A stretch of 64,000 nucleotides of DNA from Streptomyces canus (GCF_030816965.1 NZ_JAUSYQ010000002.1:1240001-1304000); one strand, 5' to 3'. Positions 1 to 7,587 are shown, counted from the first letter of the stretch. The notes: generated by a model not told the origin, from the letters alone. A program made the numbers and translations.

Positions 1-460
1 GCAGGAGAAACAGGGCACGGTCCCGGCGCTGCACGACCACGTCGACGAGGCGGCGAGCCTCACCACGCAGAGCGCGGCCGGGCGTCAGCTTCGGTGCCGG
101 CCGACGTCGGCCGGATGCGGCGCGCGCGAACTCGATGCCCTGCCGGGCGCCGAGGGTGAGAGCTTCGGCCAGCGCGCCTTCCAGGGCTGCGGTGGCGCGG
201 GGGGCGAGGGCGTCGAGGATGCGGCGGATCGCGGCACGGGCGGCGGCGATGATGCGGCGCAGCAGGTCACCCGCGGTTGCCGCCTGGTCGGGGCCGCCGA
301 ATGTGTGCGTCCATGCGGCCAGGGTGCGGCGGATCAGTTCCGCGAACAGGGTGTCGCTGTCACCGACGGCCGCGACCCCGATGCGCTTCTCGAGGTCGAT
401 GACCTGCCGGGTGTGCTCGTCCTGGACGAGGCGGAACAGGTCGTCGCTGCTGTACGGCAT
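1..460 (-). CDS. Phage head protein downstream of portal, partial (3' end outside window)
   Basis: The reading frame opens with ATG at 460 and continues off the window, so only the first 153 residues are seen. Its start shares one base with the portal stop (TGATG), which suggests translational coupling. The visible part is helical and rich in Ala and Arg (an RRIIAAARAAIRRILDALAP segment), with no motif I can name. By position, directly after the portal, it would be a minor head or head-morphogenesis protein as in SPP1-like gene orders. That role is inferred from gene order only. Confidence 0.6.
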   Translation of the reverse strand, partial: MPYSSDDLFRLVQDEHTRQVIDLEKRIGVAAVGDSDTLFAELIRRTLAAWTHTFGGPDQAATAGDLLRRIIAAARAAIRRILDALAPRATAALEGALAEALTLGARQGIEFARAASGRRRPAPKLTPGRALRGEARRLVDVVVQRRDRALFLL

Positions 461-1989
461 CAACTGTCCTCCTGCGCCTGCGCGAGCGCCTCAAGGTCGT
501 CGATCGCACCGGACATGAGCGCGCTCACCTGATCGCTGGTGATGACGCCGAGGGCCTGGGCTGCGCCGAGCTTCTGCGCACTGTCGGCCAGGGCGGCGAG
601 GACATCGACGCGGCGCTGAAGTTCCGCATCATCGGTGCCCGTGAGCCAGGCGTCGACCTGCTCGGCCCGATATCCGGCCTCCATCAACGCCTGACGGCGC
701 GGGACTCCGGCCCTGATTTTCGCTTCGACGGTCTGCCAGCCCTGCGCGTCGGTGACGGATCGGGCGGGCACCCAGTCGACGGTGACGACCGGGTCGTCGA
801 TGCCGAGGCGGCGCAGGGCGAACACGAATGCGGCGTGGGCTTCGGCGCCGTAGCCGGTCTGCCGGTCTTCGATCTTGCTGATGAAGGGGCTGTCTTCCTC
901 CTGGAAGGAGACCCCGGATCGCTGGCTGGACGACTGCGGGTCGAACATGCGCAGCGGGGTGTCGGTGATCTGCGCCATCGCACGGACGTTGAAGTTGATG
1001 GGGTTGAGGAACACTTCGGGGTTCGCTGCGTCGAACTGCCCGACGGACTTGTAGCCGCGCAGCAGCCACATCTCACCCGGCCCGGCCTTCAACGAGCTGT
1101 CGTCACCGGTATCAGACGGGCCCGCGCCGTTGTCGTTGCGCGGCCAGTCATCGTCGTCGAAGTCGCCCGGCTCCAGGTCGGACGTGTCCGTGGTGGCGGT
1201 CTCGGTGAGTGCGTACCGCTGGGGGGCGCCCTGGTAGTCGACCGTGCCCATGTGGGTGGCCTGCAGCTTCGTGATGGCGTTCTGCGGGCCGTAGGCCCCG
1301 AAGTGCTCGGGGACGCCGTAAGGCCGGTCGGTGCGGAAGTGGAAGACGGGCTGCTCACCCCAGTCGTGGTCGATCAGCCACGACTCGGGATCGTCTTCGA
1401 CGGCGGGCCAGTGCAGCCAGTCGGCAGCCTTCTCCCCGGTGGAGTTCTGGCTGGTGGTCCAGCGTTCGGTGCGGTCGTCGTAGTACAACTCGGCCCGCAG
1501 GAACGGCCCGTCACGCCACTTCTTGATCGTGAACGCTTTGCGGCGCGGATTCTCCTCGTCGTAGATCACGCGCACGGTCTGCGGCGAGTTGTAGAACATC
1601 TCAACCCGCAGCACATTCCCCTGCTCGTCCTCAACGGGCAGGACCATCAGGTAGGCGTCGCCGTACTCGCCCGCCCGCCGGAACAGGTTCTTCATCTCCA
1701 AATTGAGCTGGTTGTCCTGCCAGATCTGAGAGATGAGGAGGTTCGTCGCCTCGTCGGGGCTGGTGATGGCCGCGATCTTCAGCCGGTTCGTGACCGCGTT
1801 GACCGGGGTTTTCGCAAAGTTGAGGTCGAAGTCGATGTTGTGGGCGGCGAGGGCGCGGCGCAGGCGGACGCTGGTGAAGACCTCGGGGACCTTGCCGTCG
1901 TAGTAGGTCTGCGCCTGGTCGTAGCGGGGGCGAGCGTCGGTGAGTTCCTCGATGCCGTACATGAGGTCGGCGCGGGGGTCGACGTTCAC
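460..1989 (-). CDS. Phage portal protein (SPP1 Gp6-like)
   Basis: Portal proteins form the dodecameric ring through which DNA enters and leaves the capsid and onto which terminase docks. The product is about 509 residues, the usual size for the SPP1 Gp6-like family. It lies immediately downstream of the large terminase gene and has family-like stretches, for example the PVNAVTNRLKI segment near the N-terminus, an acidic central insertion rich in Asp, and a C-terminal part rich in helices ending in an Asp/Glu-rich tail. I chose GTG at 1989 because a GGAAG ribosome-binding site lies 5 bases before it. The frame remains open upstream to 2055, but that would read through a repeated non-coding motif (2017-2035). 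An alternative ATG is at 1962. Confidence 0.88.
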   Translation of the reverse strand: MNVDPRADLMYGIEELTDARPRYDQAQTYYDGKVPEVFTSVRLRRALAAHNIDFDLNFAKTPVNAVTNRLKIAAITSPDEATNLLISQIWQDNQLNLEMKNLFRRAGEYGDAYLMVLPVEDEQGNVLRVEMFYNSPQTVRVIYDEENPRRKAFTIKKWRDGPFLRAELYYDDRTERWTTSQNSTGEKAADWLHWPAVEDDPESWLIDHDWGEQPVFHFRTDRPYGVPEHFGAYGPQNAITKLQATHMGTVDYQGAPQRYALTETATTDTSDLEPGDFDDDDWPRNDNGAGPSDTGDDSSLKAGPGEMWLLRGYKSVGQFDAANPEVFLNPINFNVRAMAQITDTPLRMFDPQSSSQRSGVSFQEEDSPFISKIEDRQTGYGAEAHAAFVFALRRLGIDDPVVTVDWVPARSVTDAQGWQTVEAKIRAGVPRRQALMEAGYRAEQVDAWLTGTDDAELQRRVDVLAALADSAQKLGAAQALGVITSDQVSALMSGAIDDLEALAQAQEDS

Positions 1990-2016
1990 GTCGTCTTCCA
2001 ATGCGACCTCCCAGCC

Positions 2017-2035
2017 GTGACCTTTGAATCGAAGG
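2017..2035 (-). promoter_or_regulatory. Repeated 19-bp motif upstream of portal gene (copy 2)
   Basis: In the direction of transcription it reads CCTTCGATTCAAAGGTCAC. It matches 17 of 19 bases of a second copy at 4304-4322 upstream of the small terminase gene. Both copies lie 20-30 bases before a start codon. It may be an element-specific promoter or regulator site; no function is shown. Confidence 0.45.
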
Positions 2036-2100
2036 ATAGCGCCACTATCCAACAACTGGATGTGCCCCCACGAGGGTGATGCGGCCGATGGATCGCAGGA

Positions 2101-3651
2101 TCAGACGTAGCTGGCACGCGACGCACTCGGCGAGCCCTTCTTCTTCACCGCCGGAATAAACCGCCGCACAGCCGACCCGACCGCATCGACCATGTCGTCA
2201 TTCGGGCCCTTCGGGAACGTGCACTGCTGCTGCTCCAACTCCGGCAGCTTCCGCGCATGCAGCACCCGGCCACGCTGATAGTGGTTCAACACGCCCTCAG
2301 CGCGCGTGAACTTCGGCTCGTTCTGCGACACCGGCTTCACCTTCACCGGCATGTGATGCAGCACCGACTGCCACGTGTCGTGCCCCTGGTTCACCTCGAT
2401 CATGATCAGACCGATCCGCGGGAACTCGTCCAGGATCGCCAGCACCCGATCCCGCAGCTGCGGGCCCGGCGTCAGCTTCACCGCCCACGCCGCATGCACC
2501 GTGCACCGCTGCTTCTGCGCCGACCACGACACCACGGCCAGCCCGGTGAAGTCGGACGACTTCTTCGCGGTCACCGCAGGGTCGATGGACAGCATCATGT
2601 GCGTCACAGGGTCCAAGCCCTCGTCCGGCAGCGGGTAACGGAAGTCCTCTGGCTTCCACAGCGCCCCGTCTGCTGCCAGCGGGTCATTGGCCATATTCTT
2701 CGCATACGACCTCGTGTGCCTGATCTCGACCAAGTAGGCCGTGGGCCACTTGGCCGGCCACATCGACCGTTCCGTGCCGTCCGCGCGCTGCACGATGGGC
2801 AGGCTGTGGTGGGCCCGGATGCCCTCTTCGCGGATCCACGCCTCAGCGTGTACGCCCTTCGCGGCTTTGACGAGCTGGTGGATGATGCTGCCCGGCATGG
2901 TGACGGTCCCGCAGATCACGACGCGGGCGTAGATGTTCAGCGGGAGGATCGCATCCACCAGCGTGGTCAGCCGCTTCGCCGCAAGGTCGGCGCTGTAGCT
3001 GGATTCGTCCGGCTCGATGTCGTCGAGGAGTAGCAGGTCGGGCCGCTTCTCCTCCACCTTCATGCCGAGGGAGCTGGAGTCGATGCCGCGGGCCGCGAAG
3101 ATGAACCCGCTCTTGGAGACGTACATGTTCTGGGTGTCCGCAACACTCGCCCCTGACGGGCGCTTGGCGGGCGCGCACAGGTCGGGGAAGTCGCGGCGCA
3201 GCAGCGCGTTGTTGTCGATCTCCCGCTTGAACGTCGAAAGGTGCGTCTCGGCCTGCGTCGCCGAGGCGGCGAACGCTGCGGCGAACTGGATGTGCCCGTG
3301 CGCAGCCGCCCACATCGGCAGCAGCAGGAACCACCATGTGCTCTTGCCGGTGTTCCGCGGCGCGATGTAGGCATCACGTTCCTCCGCGGGCCCGGACGGA
3401 GGGCGAATCCAGCGACGGCCGGCGCGGCTCCAGTCGAGGTGTGCGTCGCCGAAGGTGATGTTCCCTTCGGAGTCCTTGAGGTGGTGGCGAAGGTAGGTGA
3501 GGGCGAACAGCAGGGGGTCGAGGCGGGTGAGGGTGCGCCGGCCTTCGGGGTCGGCGAGGAGCCGCGCGTCGAATTGGGCGAGGTAGGCGTGCAGGTTGAA
3601 GGTTTCGGCGTCGAGGCCCTCGAGATAGCCGGTGCGGGTTGCGGTAGTCAT
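2101..3651 (-). CDS. terL: Phage terminase, large subunit
   Basis: The large terminase is the ATP-driven motor and nuclease that packages phage DNA into procapsids. The product has 516 residues. An N-terminal ATPase domain carries a Walker A-like motif (APRNTGKST, about 97-105) and a Walker B motif (LLLLDDIE, about 206-213). The C-terminal RNase H-like nuclease domain starts with an Asp in LSIDPAV (D356) and ends with a further acidic pair in NDDMVDAV near residue 480. All key residues expected of the family are visible, so it looks intact. It starts 1 base after the small-subunit stop and is followed by the portal gene, the classic packaging order. Confidence 0.95.
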   Translation of the reverse strand: MTTATRTGYLEGLDAETFNLHAYLAQFDARLLADPEGRRTLTRLDPLLFALTYLRHHLKDSEGNITFGDAHLDWSRAGRRWIRPPSGPAEERDAYIAPRNTGKSTWWFLLLPMWAAAHGHIQFAAAFAASATQAETHLSTFKREIDNNALLRRDFPDLCAPAKRPSGASVADTQNMYVSKSGFIFAARGIDSSSLGMKVEEKRPDLLLLDDIEPDESSYSADLAAKRLTTLVDAILPLNIYARVVICGTVTMPGSIIHQLVKAAKGVHAEAWIREEGIRAHHSLPIVQRADGTERSMWPAKWPTAYLVEIRHTRSYAKNMANDPLAADGALWKPEDFRYPLPDEGLDPVTHMMLSIDPAVTAKKSSDFTGLAVVSWSAQKQRCTVHAAWAVKLTPGPQLRDRVLAILDEFPRIGLIMIEVNQGHDTWQSVLHHMPVKVKPVSQNEPKFTRAEGVLNHYQRGRVLHARKLPELEQQQCTFPKGPNDDMVDAVGSAVRRFIPAVKKKGSPSASRASYV

Positions 3652-3652
3652 G

Positions 3653-4282
3653 TCAGGCCTCGCGGCCGGCGCGAATCTCCTGCTCCTCGGCTGCCGTCTT
3701 GGCCTTGGCCTCGCGGAGCATCTCCTGGAGTTCGAGGTCCTGCTGGGTGACTTCGTGGACGGTGGCGTCGATCTTTGCGGGCTGGTCCAGGCCGTGCAGC
3801 TTGCGGTAAGACTCCCTCACCCGCAGAGCGAGTTGGATGGCCTGCATCTTCGGGCCGTCGTCAAGGAGCGGCTCTTCCTCCTGGGTCTCCGGGTTGAGCC
3901 ACATGATGACTTTGCCGTGGGAGACGGTGACGTGGTCACGTTGGAGGACTGCGAGGGCTTCGGCGTACAGGGTGTCGAGCTCGGCGGATTCGGTGCTGAT
4001 GAGTTTGGTGACGGCTGGTCGGGCGACGTCGGCGATGGCTCGGCGGACGGCGGTCCAGGCTTCCTTCTTGTCGTAGTAGCCCAGTTCGTCGGCGATCTGC
4101 TTGTAGGTGTGGCCTTCGGCGCGGAGTTCGGCGGCTTGGGCGTCGCGGCGGACTCTGGCGAGGGTGCGGGTGAAGCGGCCGTTGCGTCCGTGTTCGCGGC
4201 GTCGGCTGGCGTTGGGGTCGTCGGGGGTGGCGTCGAGGATGGCGTCCTCGGGGTCTGCCGGTTCTGGCGCGCTTGTGGCCAT
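3653..4282 (-). CDS. terS: Phage terminase, small subunit (HTH)
   Basis: The small terminase recognises the packaging site and delivers DNA to the large subunit. The product has 209 residues. A helix-turn-helix is visible around residues 55-80 (ELRAEGHTYKQIADELGY, then KKEAWTAVRRAIADV), followed by a helical oligomerisation-type region and a charged C-terminal tail. The N-terminal 35 residues are low-complexity and rich in Pro, Asp and Arg. A strong AGGAGG site precedes the ATG. The gene is directly upstream of the large terminase gene, which supports the call. The 19-bp motif at 4304-4322 lies just upstream. Confidence 0.85.
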   Translation of the reverse strand: MATSAPEPADPEDAILDATPDDPNASRRREHGRNGRFTRTLARVRRDAQAAELRAEGHTYKQIADELGYYDKKEAWTAVRRAIADVARPAVTKLISTESAELDTLYAEALAVLQRDHVTVSHGKVIMWLNPETQEEEPLLDDGPKMQAIQLALRVRESYRKLHGLDQPAKIDATVHEVTQQDLELQEMLREAKAKTAAEEQEIRAGREA

Positions 4283-4303
4283 GGTAGATGCCTCCTGAGC
4301 CCT

Positions 4304-4322
4304 GTTACCTTTGAATCGTAGG
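4304..4322 (-). promoter_or_regulatory. Repeated 19-bp motif upstream of small terminase (copy 1)
   Basis: In the direction of transcription it reads CCTACGATTCAAAGGTAAC and shares the invariant core CGATTCAAAGGT with the copy at 2017-2035. It sits 8 bases before the AGGAGG ribosome-binding site of the small terminase gene. It may be the start of the late packaging transcript. Confidence 0.5.
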
Positions 4323-4366
4323 CCAAGACACCCTATGTGGCTTCGATTCGATCGCGAGGTGAGGGG

Positions 4367-4564
4367 ATGGTCTCCGACCGCGGCGGACGCTGGGGCTTCG
4401 TGTATCGATCAAGGCAGGCCGTGTATCGCGCGCTGCGACGCAAGGGCGCCTCCAAGTCGAAGGCCGCGCGGATCTCGAACGCGGGCCGGACGCACGTCGA
4501 GCGCAGCACCATGTCCCGCAAGGCGGCGCGGACGCGGCAGTCGCGGGGGCGCAAGAACCGCTGA
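4367..4564 (+). CDS. Small basic phage-type protein
   Basis: A 65-residue, strongly basic protein with a KSKAARISNAG segment. Similar tiny Lys/Arg-rich proteins occur near terminase genes in actinobacterial phages, but I do not know a function. I chose ATG 4367 because GAGG lies upstream at a good distance. An in-frame GTG at 4337 has no ribosome-binding site. It is read opposite to the terminase genes and ends just before a strong terminator. Confidence 0.65.
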   Translation: MVSDRGGRWGFVYRSRQAVYRALRRKGASKSKAARISNAGRTHVERSTMSRKAARTRQSRGRKNR

Positions 4565-4578
4565 GGGCGGCGGAACAC

Positions 4579-4613
4579 GTGAGGCCCCGGGCTTGGCGGC
4601 TCCGGGGCCTCAC
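4579..4613 (+). terminator. Hairpin terminator
   Basis: A perfect 12-bp inverted repeat (GTGAGGCCCCGG and its complement) with an 11-base loop lies 15 bases after the stop of the small basic gene. Confidence 0.8.
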
Positions 4614-4681
4614 GCATGCGGGCGGCGGTACTATCCCGGCACCGTGCGGCGGGGGCCGCATCGCGTGTTGGGGGGTTCGTT

Positions 4682-4912
4682 GTGGGTGTCCGTTTGTCGG
4701 GTGGGATTGGTCCGCTCCGTGTGTCGGCGTCGCCGGGGCGTGCTACGTCCGGGTTCTTCGGCCTGTGTATCGCCGCGATGGTCGGCATGTTCCAGCTGAT
4801 GTGGTGGATGCTGTACGGCTGCTACTGGATCATGCGGGTCTTGTACTGGGAGGCGCCGCGCGCTGGTTGGCGGTGGTGGCAGCGGCGGCAGGCGGCGAGC
4901 AACGGCAGTTGA
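4682..4912 (+). CDS. Small Trp-rich membrane protein
   Basis: About 76 residues. One long hydrophobic segment (FFGLCIAAMVGMFQLMWWML, continuing YGCYWIMRVLYW) is followed by a basic, Trp-rich tail, which suggests a single membrane span with a cytoplasmic tail. GTG 4682 has a run of G residues 6 bases upstream; the frame stays open to 4616. It could be an element membrane protein acting in lysis or exclusion, but nothing in the sequence decides this. A hairpin terminator follows directly. Confidence 0.6.
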   Translation: MGVRLSGGIGPLRVSASPGRATSGFFGLCIAAMVGMFQLMWWMLYGCYWIMRVLYWEAPRAGWRWWQRRQAASNGS

Positions 4913-4922
4913 GGGTGCAGCG

Positions 4923-4959
4923 CGAAGGCCCCGGTCCGGACGGCGGATCGGGGCCTTCG
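4923..4959. terminator. Bidirectional hairpin terminator
   Basis: An 11-bp inverted repeat (CGAAGGCCCCG and complement) separates convergent genes ending at 4912 (+) and 4971 (-). Confidence 0.8.
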
Positions 4960-4970
4960 GCGCGTGCGGG

Positions 4971-5162
4971 TCAGCCAGCTCCGCCAGGGAACGTCGGGCG
5001 GCGCTGCTCGCCGTACAGGGTGTCGACGTAGCGGACGAACTCCTTGGCCGGGCTGAAGGTGCTGTTCCAGTCCCGTTCGAGGGCTTCGCGGATCTGCTTG
5101 GCCTCGTCGGCAGTGAACTCGATCCGGAGAGTTCCATCCTTGGTGACGGTGATGACCTGCAT
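4971..5162 (-). CDS. Conserved small element protein
   Basis: A 63-residue protein (starting MQVITVTKDGTLRIEF) with a beta-rich start and a helical second half. ATG 5162 has an AGGAGT ribosome-binding site 4 bases upstream. An earlier in-frame ATG at 5189 overlaps the stop of the Cys-rich gene upstream (ATGA), so coupled translation from there is also possible. Function unknown. Confidence 0.6.
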   Translation of the reverse strand: MQVITVTKDGTLRIEFTADEAKQIREALERDWNSTFSPAKEFVRYVDTLYGEQRRPTFPGGAG

Positions 5163-5185
5163 GAGCACTCCTATCGGGTGGGCTG

Positions 5186-5287
5186 TCATTCGTTGTAGGC
5201 GTCGGACGGGTCGTCGGGTTCGCCGAGTGGCGTGCAGTCGGGGCCGTGCGGGCAGCGAGAGCAGCAGCGGTCGCAGTCACAGTCCAC
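5186..5287 (-). CDS. Tiny Cys-rich protein, likely metal-binding
   Basis: A 33-residue frame starting at GTG 5287 with a GAGGAG site 5 bases upstream. Six of the first 18 residues are Cys (CDCDRCCSRC, then CPHGPDC), a density typical of zinc-binding peptides. It fits exactly between the stop of the upstream gene (5290) and the ATGA overlap with the next gene, which supports it being real. Function unknown. Confidence 0.55.
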   Translation of the reverse strand: MDCDCDRCCSRCPHGPDCTPLGEPDDPSDAYNE

Positions 5288-5289
5288 GG

Positions 5290-5481
5290 CTACTCCTCGT
5301 CGGGGAGGTCCGCGCCGCCGATGCGCTGGAGGAAGTCGCCGGTGCGGATGAGCTTGCCAGCGTCGACGAGGACCGCGATCGCGCCGGAGAGGGTGCGGTA
5401 GGCGAGGGCCTTGATGGTGCGGCTGGCGGCGGCGAGCACCCGGTTGGCGATGGGGCGGCGGGTGCGGGTCGAGCGGATCAT
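5290..5481 (-). CDS. Small hypothetical protein
   Basis: 63 residues: a basic N-terminus (MIRSTRTRRPIANRV), then an amphipathic helical stretch and an acidic end. A GGGGGAAG-type ribosome-binding region precedes ATG 5481. It is the first gene of a short leftward set with the Cys-rich protein and the gene ending at 4971. No family recognised. Confidence 0.55.
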   Translation of the reverse strand: MIRSTRTRRPIANRVLAAASRTIKALAYRTLSGAIAVLVDAGKLIRTGDFLQRIGGADLPDEE

Positions 5482-5520
5482 CTGGGCTTCCCCCTTGGTG
5501 CGGATGTGCGGTGGATCAGC

Positions 5521-5546
5521 GGGCCCGGCCGGTGGTGGCCGGGCCC
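5521..5546 (-). terminator. Hairpin terminator
   Basis: A perfect 10-bp inverted repeat (GGGCCCGGCC / GGCCGGGCCC) with a 6-base loop lies just after the stop of the leftward gene at 5555. Confidence 0.8.
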
Positions 5547-5554
5547 TGAGCGGT

Positions 5555-5875
5555 CTAGAAGTTCGGGTCGCGGTGGGAGCACTTCGGGTGGTGCTCGTCG
5601 GAGACCCAGGCGAGCGTCGTGACGGGCGAGCCGCAGTCGGGGCACTCGGCGGGGAAGACGCAGATGGTGTCGAGGAACTCGGGGTCGGCGATCCGCACGA
5701 TCCGGATGGGCAGTCCCTTACGGTCGGCGACGTGCCACTCGTCGATGCGAGCTCCACTGACACGCTCCCAGTCGATGACGCGCTCGGCGTCCTCGACGGT
5801 GTCGACGCCCCAGAGGGAGCCGTGGTTGTCGAAGTTGACGACGAGGGTCCAGTCGATGCCGGTCACGGTCTTCAA
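5555..5875 (-). CDS. Hypothetical protein with C-terminal zinc ribbon
   Basis: About 106 residues. The N-terminal part (VTGIDWTLVVNFDNHGSLWG) looks beta-rich. The C-terminal part has CPDCG followed 17 residues later by HHPKCSH, a likely zinc ribbon. The TTG start at 5875 has AGGGAG 6 bases upstream; a GTG lies at 5866. A well-formed promoter (TTGACA, 18-base spacer, TACAGT) lies 30-60 bases upstream and is overlapped by direct repeats that the divergent HTH protein may bind. Confidence 0.65.
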   Translation of the reverse strand: MKTVTGIDWTLVVNFDNHGSLWGVDTVEDAERVIDWERVSGARIDEWHVADRKGLPIRIVRIADPEFLDTICVFPAECPDCGSPVTTLAWVSDEHHPKCSHRDPNF

Positions 5876-5911
5876 GGCGGTCTCCCTGCTGGTCTCCCTG
5901 GCGATGACTCC

Positions 5912-5956
5912 ACTGTACGGGCACCCCTTACGGCATGTCAACCCACCCCTTACACT
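5912..5956. promoter_or_regulatory. Divergent promoters with two 22-bp-spaced operator repeats
   Basis: Leftward promoter: -35 TTGACA (5936-5941), 18-base spacer, -10 TACAGT (5912-5917). Rightward -10 TACACT (5951-5956) lies only 6 bases before the ATG of the HTH gene at 5963, so that mRNA is probably leaderless. CACCCCTTAC occurs twice (5922-5931 and 5944-5953), exactly two helical turns apart. One copy lies in the leftward spacer and the other overlaps the rightward -10, a layout suited to autoregulation. Confidence 0.7.
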
Positions 5957-5962
5957 GAACCC

Positions 5963-6253
5963 ATGACGACGCCGCCGACCCCCTTCGAGAACCTCAAACA
6001 CCTCGCCGAGCAAGGCGATCCAACCCAGCGCGCCAAGACCGTCGGCGCCGCCTTGCAGGCCATCCCCGAGCTTCAGCACTGGCTGCGAGAGATCCGTCAA
6101 AGCGCTGTACAGGAGATGCGCGACGACGGCATGAGCCACGCCGAAGTCGGCAAGGAGCTCGGCCTGAGCAGGGCGCGCGCCCAACAGATCGCCGAAGGAC
6201 GCACCAGCGGCAAGCGAGCCGACAAGGCCGCACCGCCCGAGCCCGACGCCTGA
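5963..6253 (+). CDS. HTH DNA-binding protein (probable autoregulator)
   Basis: A 96-residue protein. Residues about 57-83 (DDGMSHAEVGKELGLSRARA) form a sigma-70 region 4-like helix-turn-helix. The N-terminal half is helical (FENLKHLAEQGDPTQRAKTV) and likely dimerises; the tail is charged. ATG 5963 has no ribosome-binding site and lies 6 bases after a -10 box, so translation is probably leaderless. Repeats over both divergent promoters are plausible targets. Confidence 0.8.
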   Translation: MTTPPTPFENLKHLAEQGDPTQRAKTVGAALQAIPELQHWLREIRQSAVQEMRDDGMSHAEVGKELGLSRARAQQIAEGRTSGKRADKAAPPEPDA

Positions 6254-6301
6254 TTCCCCGAACCCGCACCACTCCCCTACGCCGCGCGTCACACTGCCGG
6301 T

Positions 6302-6496
6302 ATGGCGCTTCGATTCACGGTGCAGGGCGATGACGAGCGGGAGACGGCGGAGGGCTGGCAGCTGCTCCTCGACGCCGGTCTCGCACCAGCCATGCCGCCC
6401 CGACAGCTGACCGACCAGCGGTGGATGGCGCGCGCCGTACCCGCGACGAAGGCCCCGGCCGGAGACGATCCCAGCCGGGGCCCTGGCGTGTCGTAG
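6302..6496 (+). CDS. Small hypothetical protein, possibly leaderless
   Basis: A 64-residue frame (MALRFTVQGDDERETAEG start). The ATG lacks a ribosome-binding site and is preceded at close range by CACACT, resembling the arrangement at 5963. The last third of the frame lies within a terminator hairpin, which lowers confidence in the C-terminus. No family recognised. Confidence 0.45.
   Translation: MALRFTVQGDDERETAEGWQLLLDAGLAPAMPPRQLTDQRWMARAVPATKAPAGDDPSRGPGVS
6451..6482. terminator. Hairpin terminator overlapping the end of a small gene
   Basis: A 9-bp inverted repeat (GGCCCCGGC / GCCGGGGCC) lies between convergent genes ending at 6496 (+) and 6509 (-). Confidence 0.65.
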
Positions 6497-6508
6497 GTCA
6501 GATTGTTG

Positions 6509-6697
6509 CTACCGCGCCCACGGGCGGGGCTTGTGGTCGGCGGCGGCACCGAGGATCTGACCGGCGACCTGCTGGCCGTTGTCGCCTGCTTCTTCGACGA
6601 GCCGGTCGGCGAGTTTGCTGCTGCCGGTGCCGAGGAGTCCGCCGCGCTGCAGCTGGCGGCCGGCTTCCTGGATCTGCTCGGGGGTGGGCTTGGGCAT
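6509..6697 (-). CDS. Small hypothetical protein
   Basis: 62 residues (MPKPTPEQIQEAGRQLQRGG start), predicted largely helical, with a GAGGAG site 7 bases before ATG. No family recognised. It heads leftward toward the terminator at 6451-6482. Confidence 0.6.
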   Translation of the reverse strand: MPKPTPEQIQEAGRQLQRGGLLGTGSSKLADRLVEEAGDNGQQVAGQILGAAADHKPRPWAR

Positions 6698-6723
6698 GTG
6701 GTTCTCCTCTTCGAGTGGGTGGG

Positions 6724-6972
6724 CTAGGCGGATGCGGGGAGGCTGGTAGGTCCGGGGCAGGCGTCGATGTGTCCGTTGGTCCAGTAGCTGATCTCGTCGA
6801 TGGCCTGGTCCCAGTTCTGGATGTCGACGATGTGCAGGGTGTGCTGGTGGCCGTGGGGGCAGGTGGCGGTGAAGGCGATGGCGATGTCGACGTGGGTTCG
6901 GTTGCCGCGGATGCGGATGTGCTGGGGTTCGGTGGTGACGGCGGTTCGGGTGTGCTCGCAGATGGCGGGCAT
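6724..6972 (-). CDS. Small hypothetical protein with His/Cys cluster
   Basis: 82 residues. A HVDIAIAFTATCPHGHQHTL segment and a CEH near the start suggest a possible metal site, but no known fold is recognised. GAGGAG precedes ATG 6972. Confidence 0.6.
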   Translation of the reverse strand: MPAICEHTRTAVTTEPQHIRIRGNRTHVDIAIAFTATCPHGHQHTLHIVDIQNWDQAIDEISYWTNGHIDACPGPTSLPASA

Positions 6973-6981
6973 AACGGCTCC

Positions 6982-7506
6982 TCAGAGGTTGCGGGTGTGG
7001 GCGAGTTCGGCGGCGCGGTTCATGCAGGCGAGGACGGGTGCGGGGCTGGTCTGGGCGTCGACCCAGGACGGGATGGTTTCGGCGTCGGCGAACTCGGCCT
7101 GGATGACGTCGAGGAGGAGGATGCAGGCGTCGTCGGCGAGCCAGCGGTTGGCGCCGGCTTCGTAGCGGATGGCGCCGATGGGGCAGCGGGCCCCTTCGAC
7201 GTCTGCGTCGTCGCGGAGGGCACCGCGGAGGAGGCCTCGGGTGGCGATGTAGTGGCGGGCCCGGTCGAGGAGGTCGGCGAGCGGGGTGCTGTAAGTGCTG
7301 GGCTGGGGTGCCGGGGTGAGCGGCACCGTGTCGGGGATGTCGGGGGTGGGGTCGGCGCCGGGCAGGTGGGCGGTGTTGACCTCGAAGGCGACGGCGGCCT
7401 GTTCGAGGCGGGCGTCCATCTCGACGTTGAGGAGCACGAACCGGGTGTCGAGGTCGAGTTCGGGGGCGGGGTGCGGGCTTGCCGCGATGAGGGTGGGCGT
7501 GGTCAC
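6982..7506 (-). CDS. DUF6197-like protein
   Basis: 174 residues. The segment from about 85 on (LADLLDRARHYIATRGLL, then CPIGAIRYEAG and a late SWVD) matches the layout of DUF6197 proteins: a helical start, a Cys-Pro-Ile-Gly-Ala segment and a final W-D/N motif. These occur on many Streptomyces mobile elements and have no assigned function. The N-terminal half is Pro-rich and variable. A second, clearer member lies at 33565-33921. Confidence 0.6.
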   Translation of the reverse strand: MTTPTLIAASPHPAPELDLDTRFVLLNVEMDARLEQAAVAFEVNTAHLPGADPTPDIPDTVPLTPAPQPSTYSTPLADLLDRARHYIATRGLLRGALRDDADVEGARCPIGAIRYEAGANRWLADDACILLLDVIQAEFADAETIPSWVDAQTSPAPVLACMNRAAELAHTRNL

Positions 7507-7547
7507 GTAGGGGCTGCCTTCTGCGCGTATGCGCGTGGTGGGTGGAT

Positions 7548-7587
7548 GGGGCGCCCCTGAGTGCTGGCAGGCGGGAAGGGGCGCCCC
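7548..7587 (-). terminator. Hairpin between two leftward genes
   Basis: A perfect 11-bp inverted repeat (GGGGCGCCCCT / AGGGGCGCCCC) with an 18-base loop, after the stop at 7595. Confidence 0.7.

Noticed and set aside
835..2079. Rightward open frame over the portal gene
   Set aside because: Shadow frame without motifs or ribosome-binding site. The portal gene on the other strand fits the packaging gene order.
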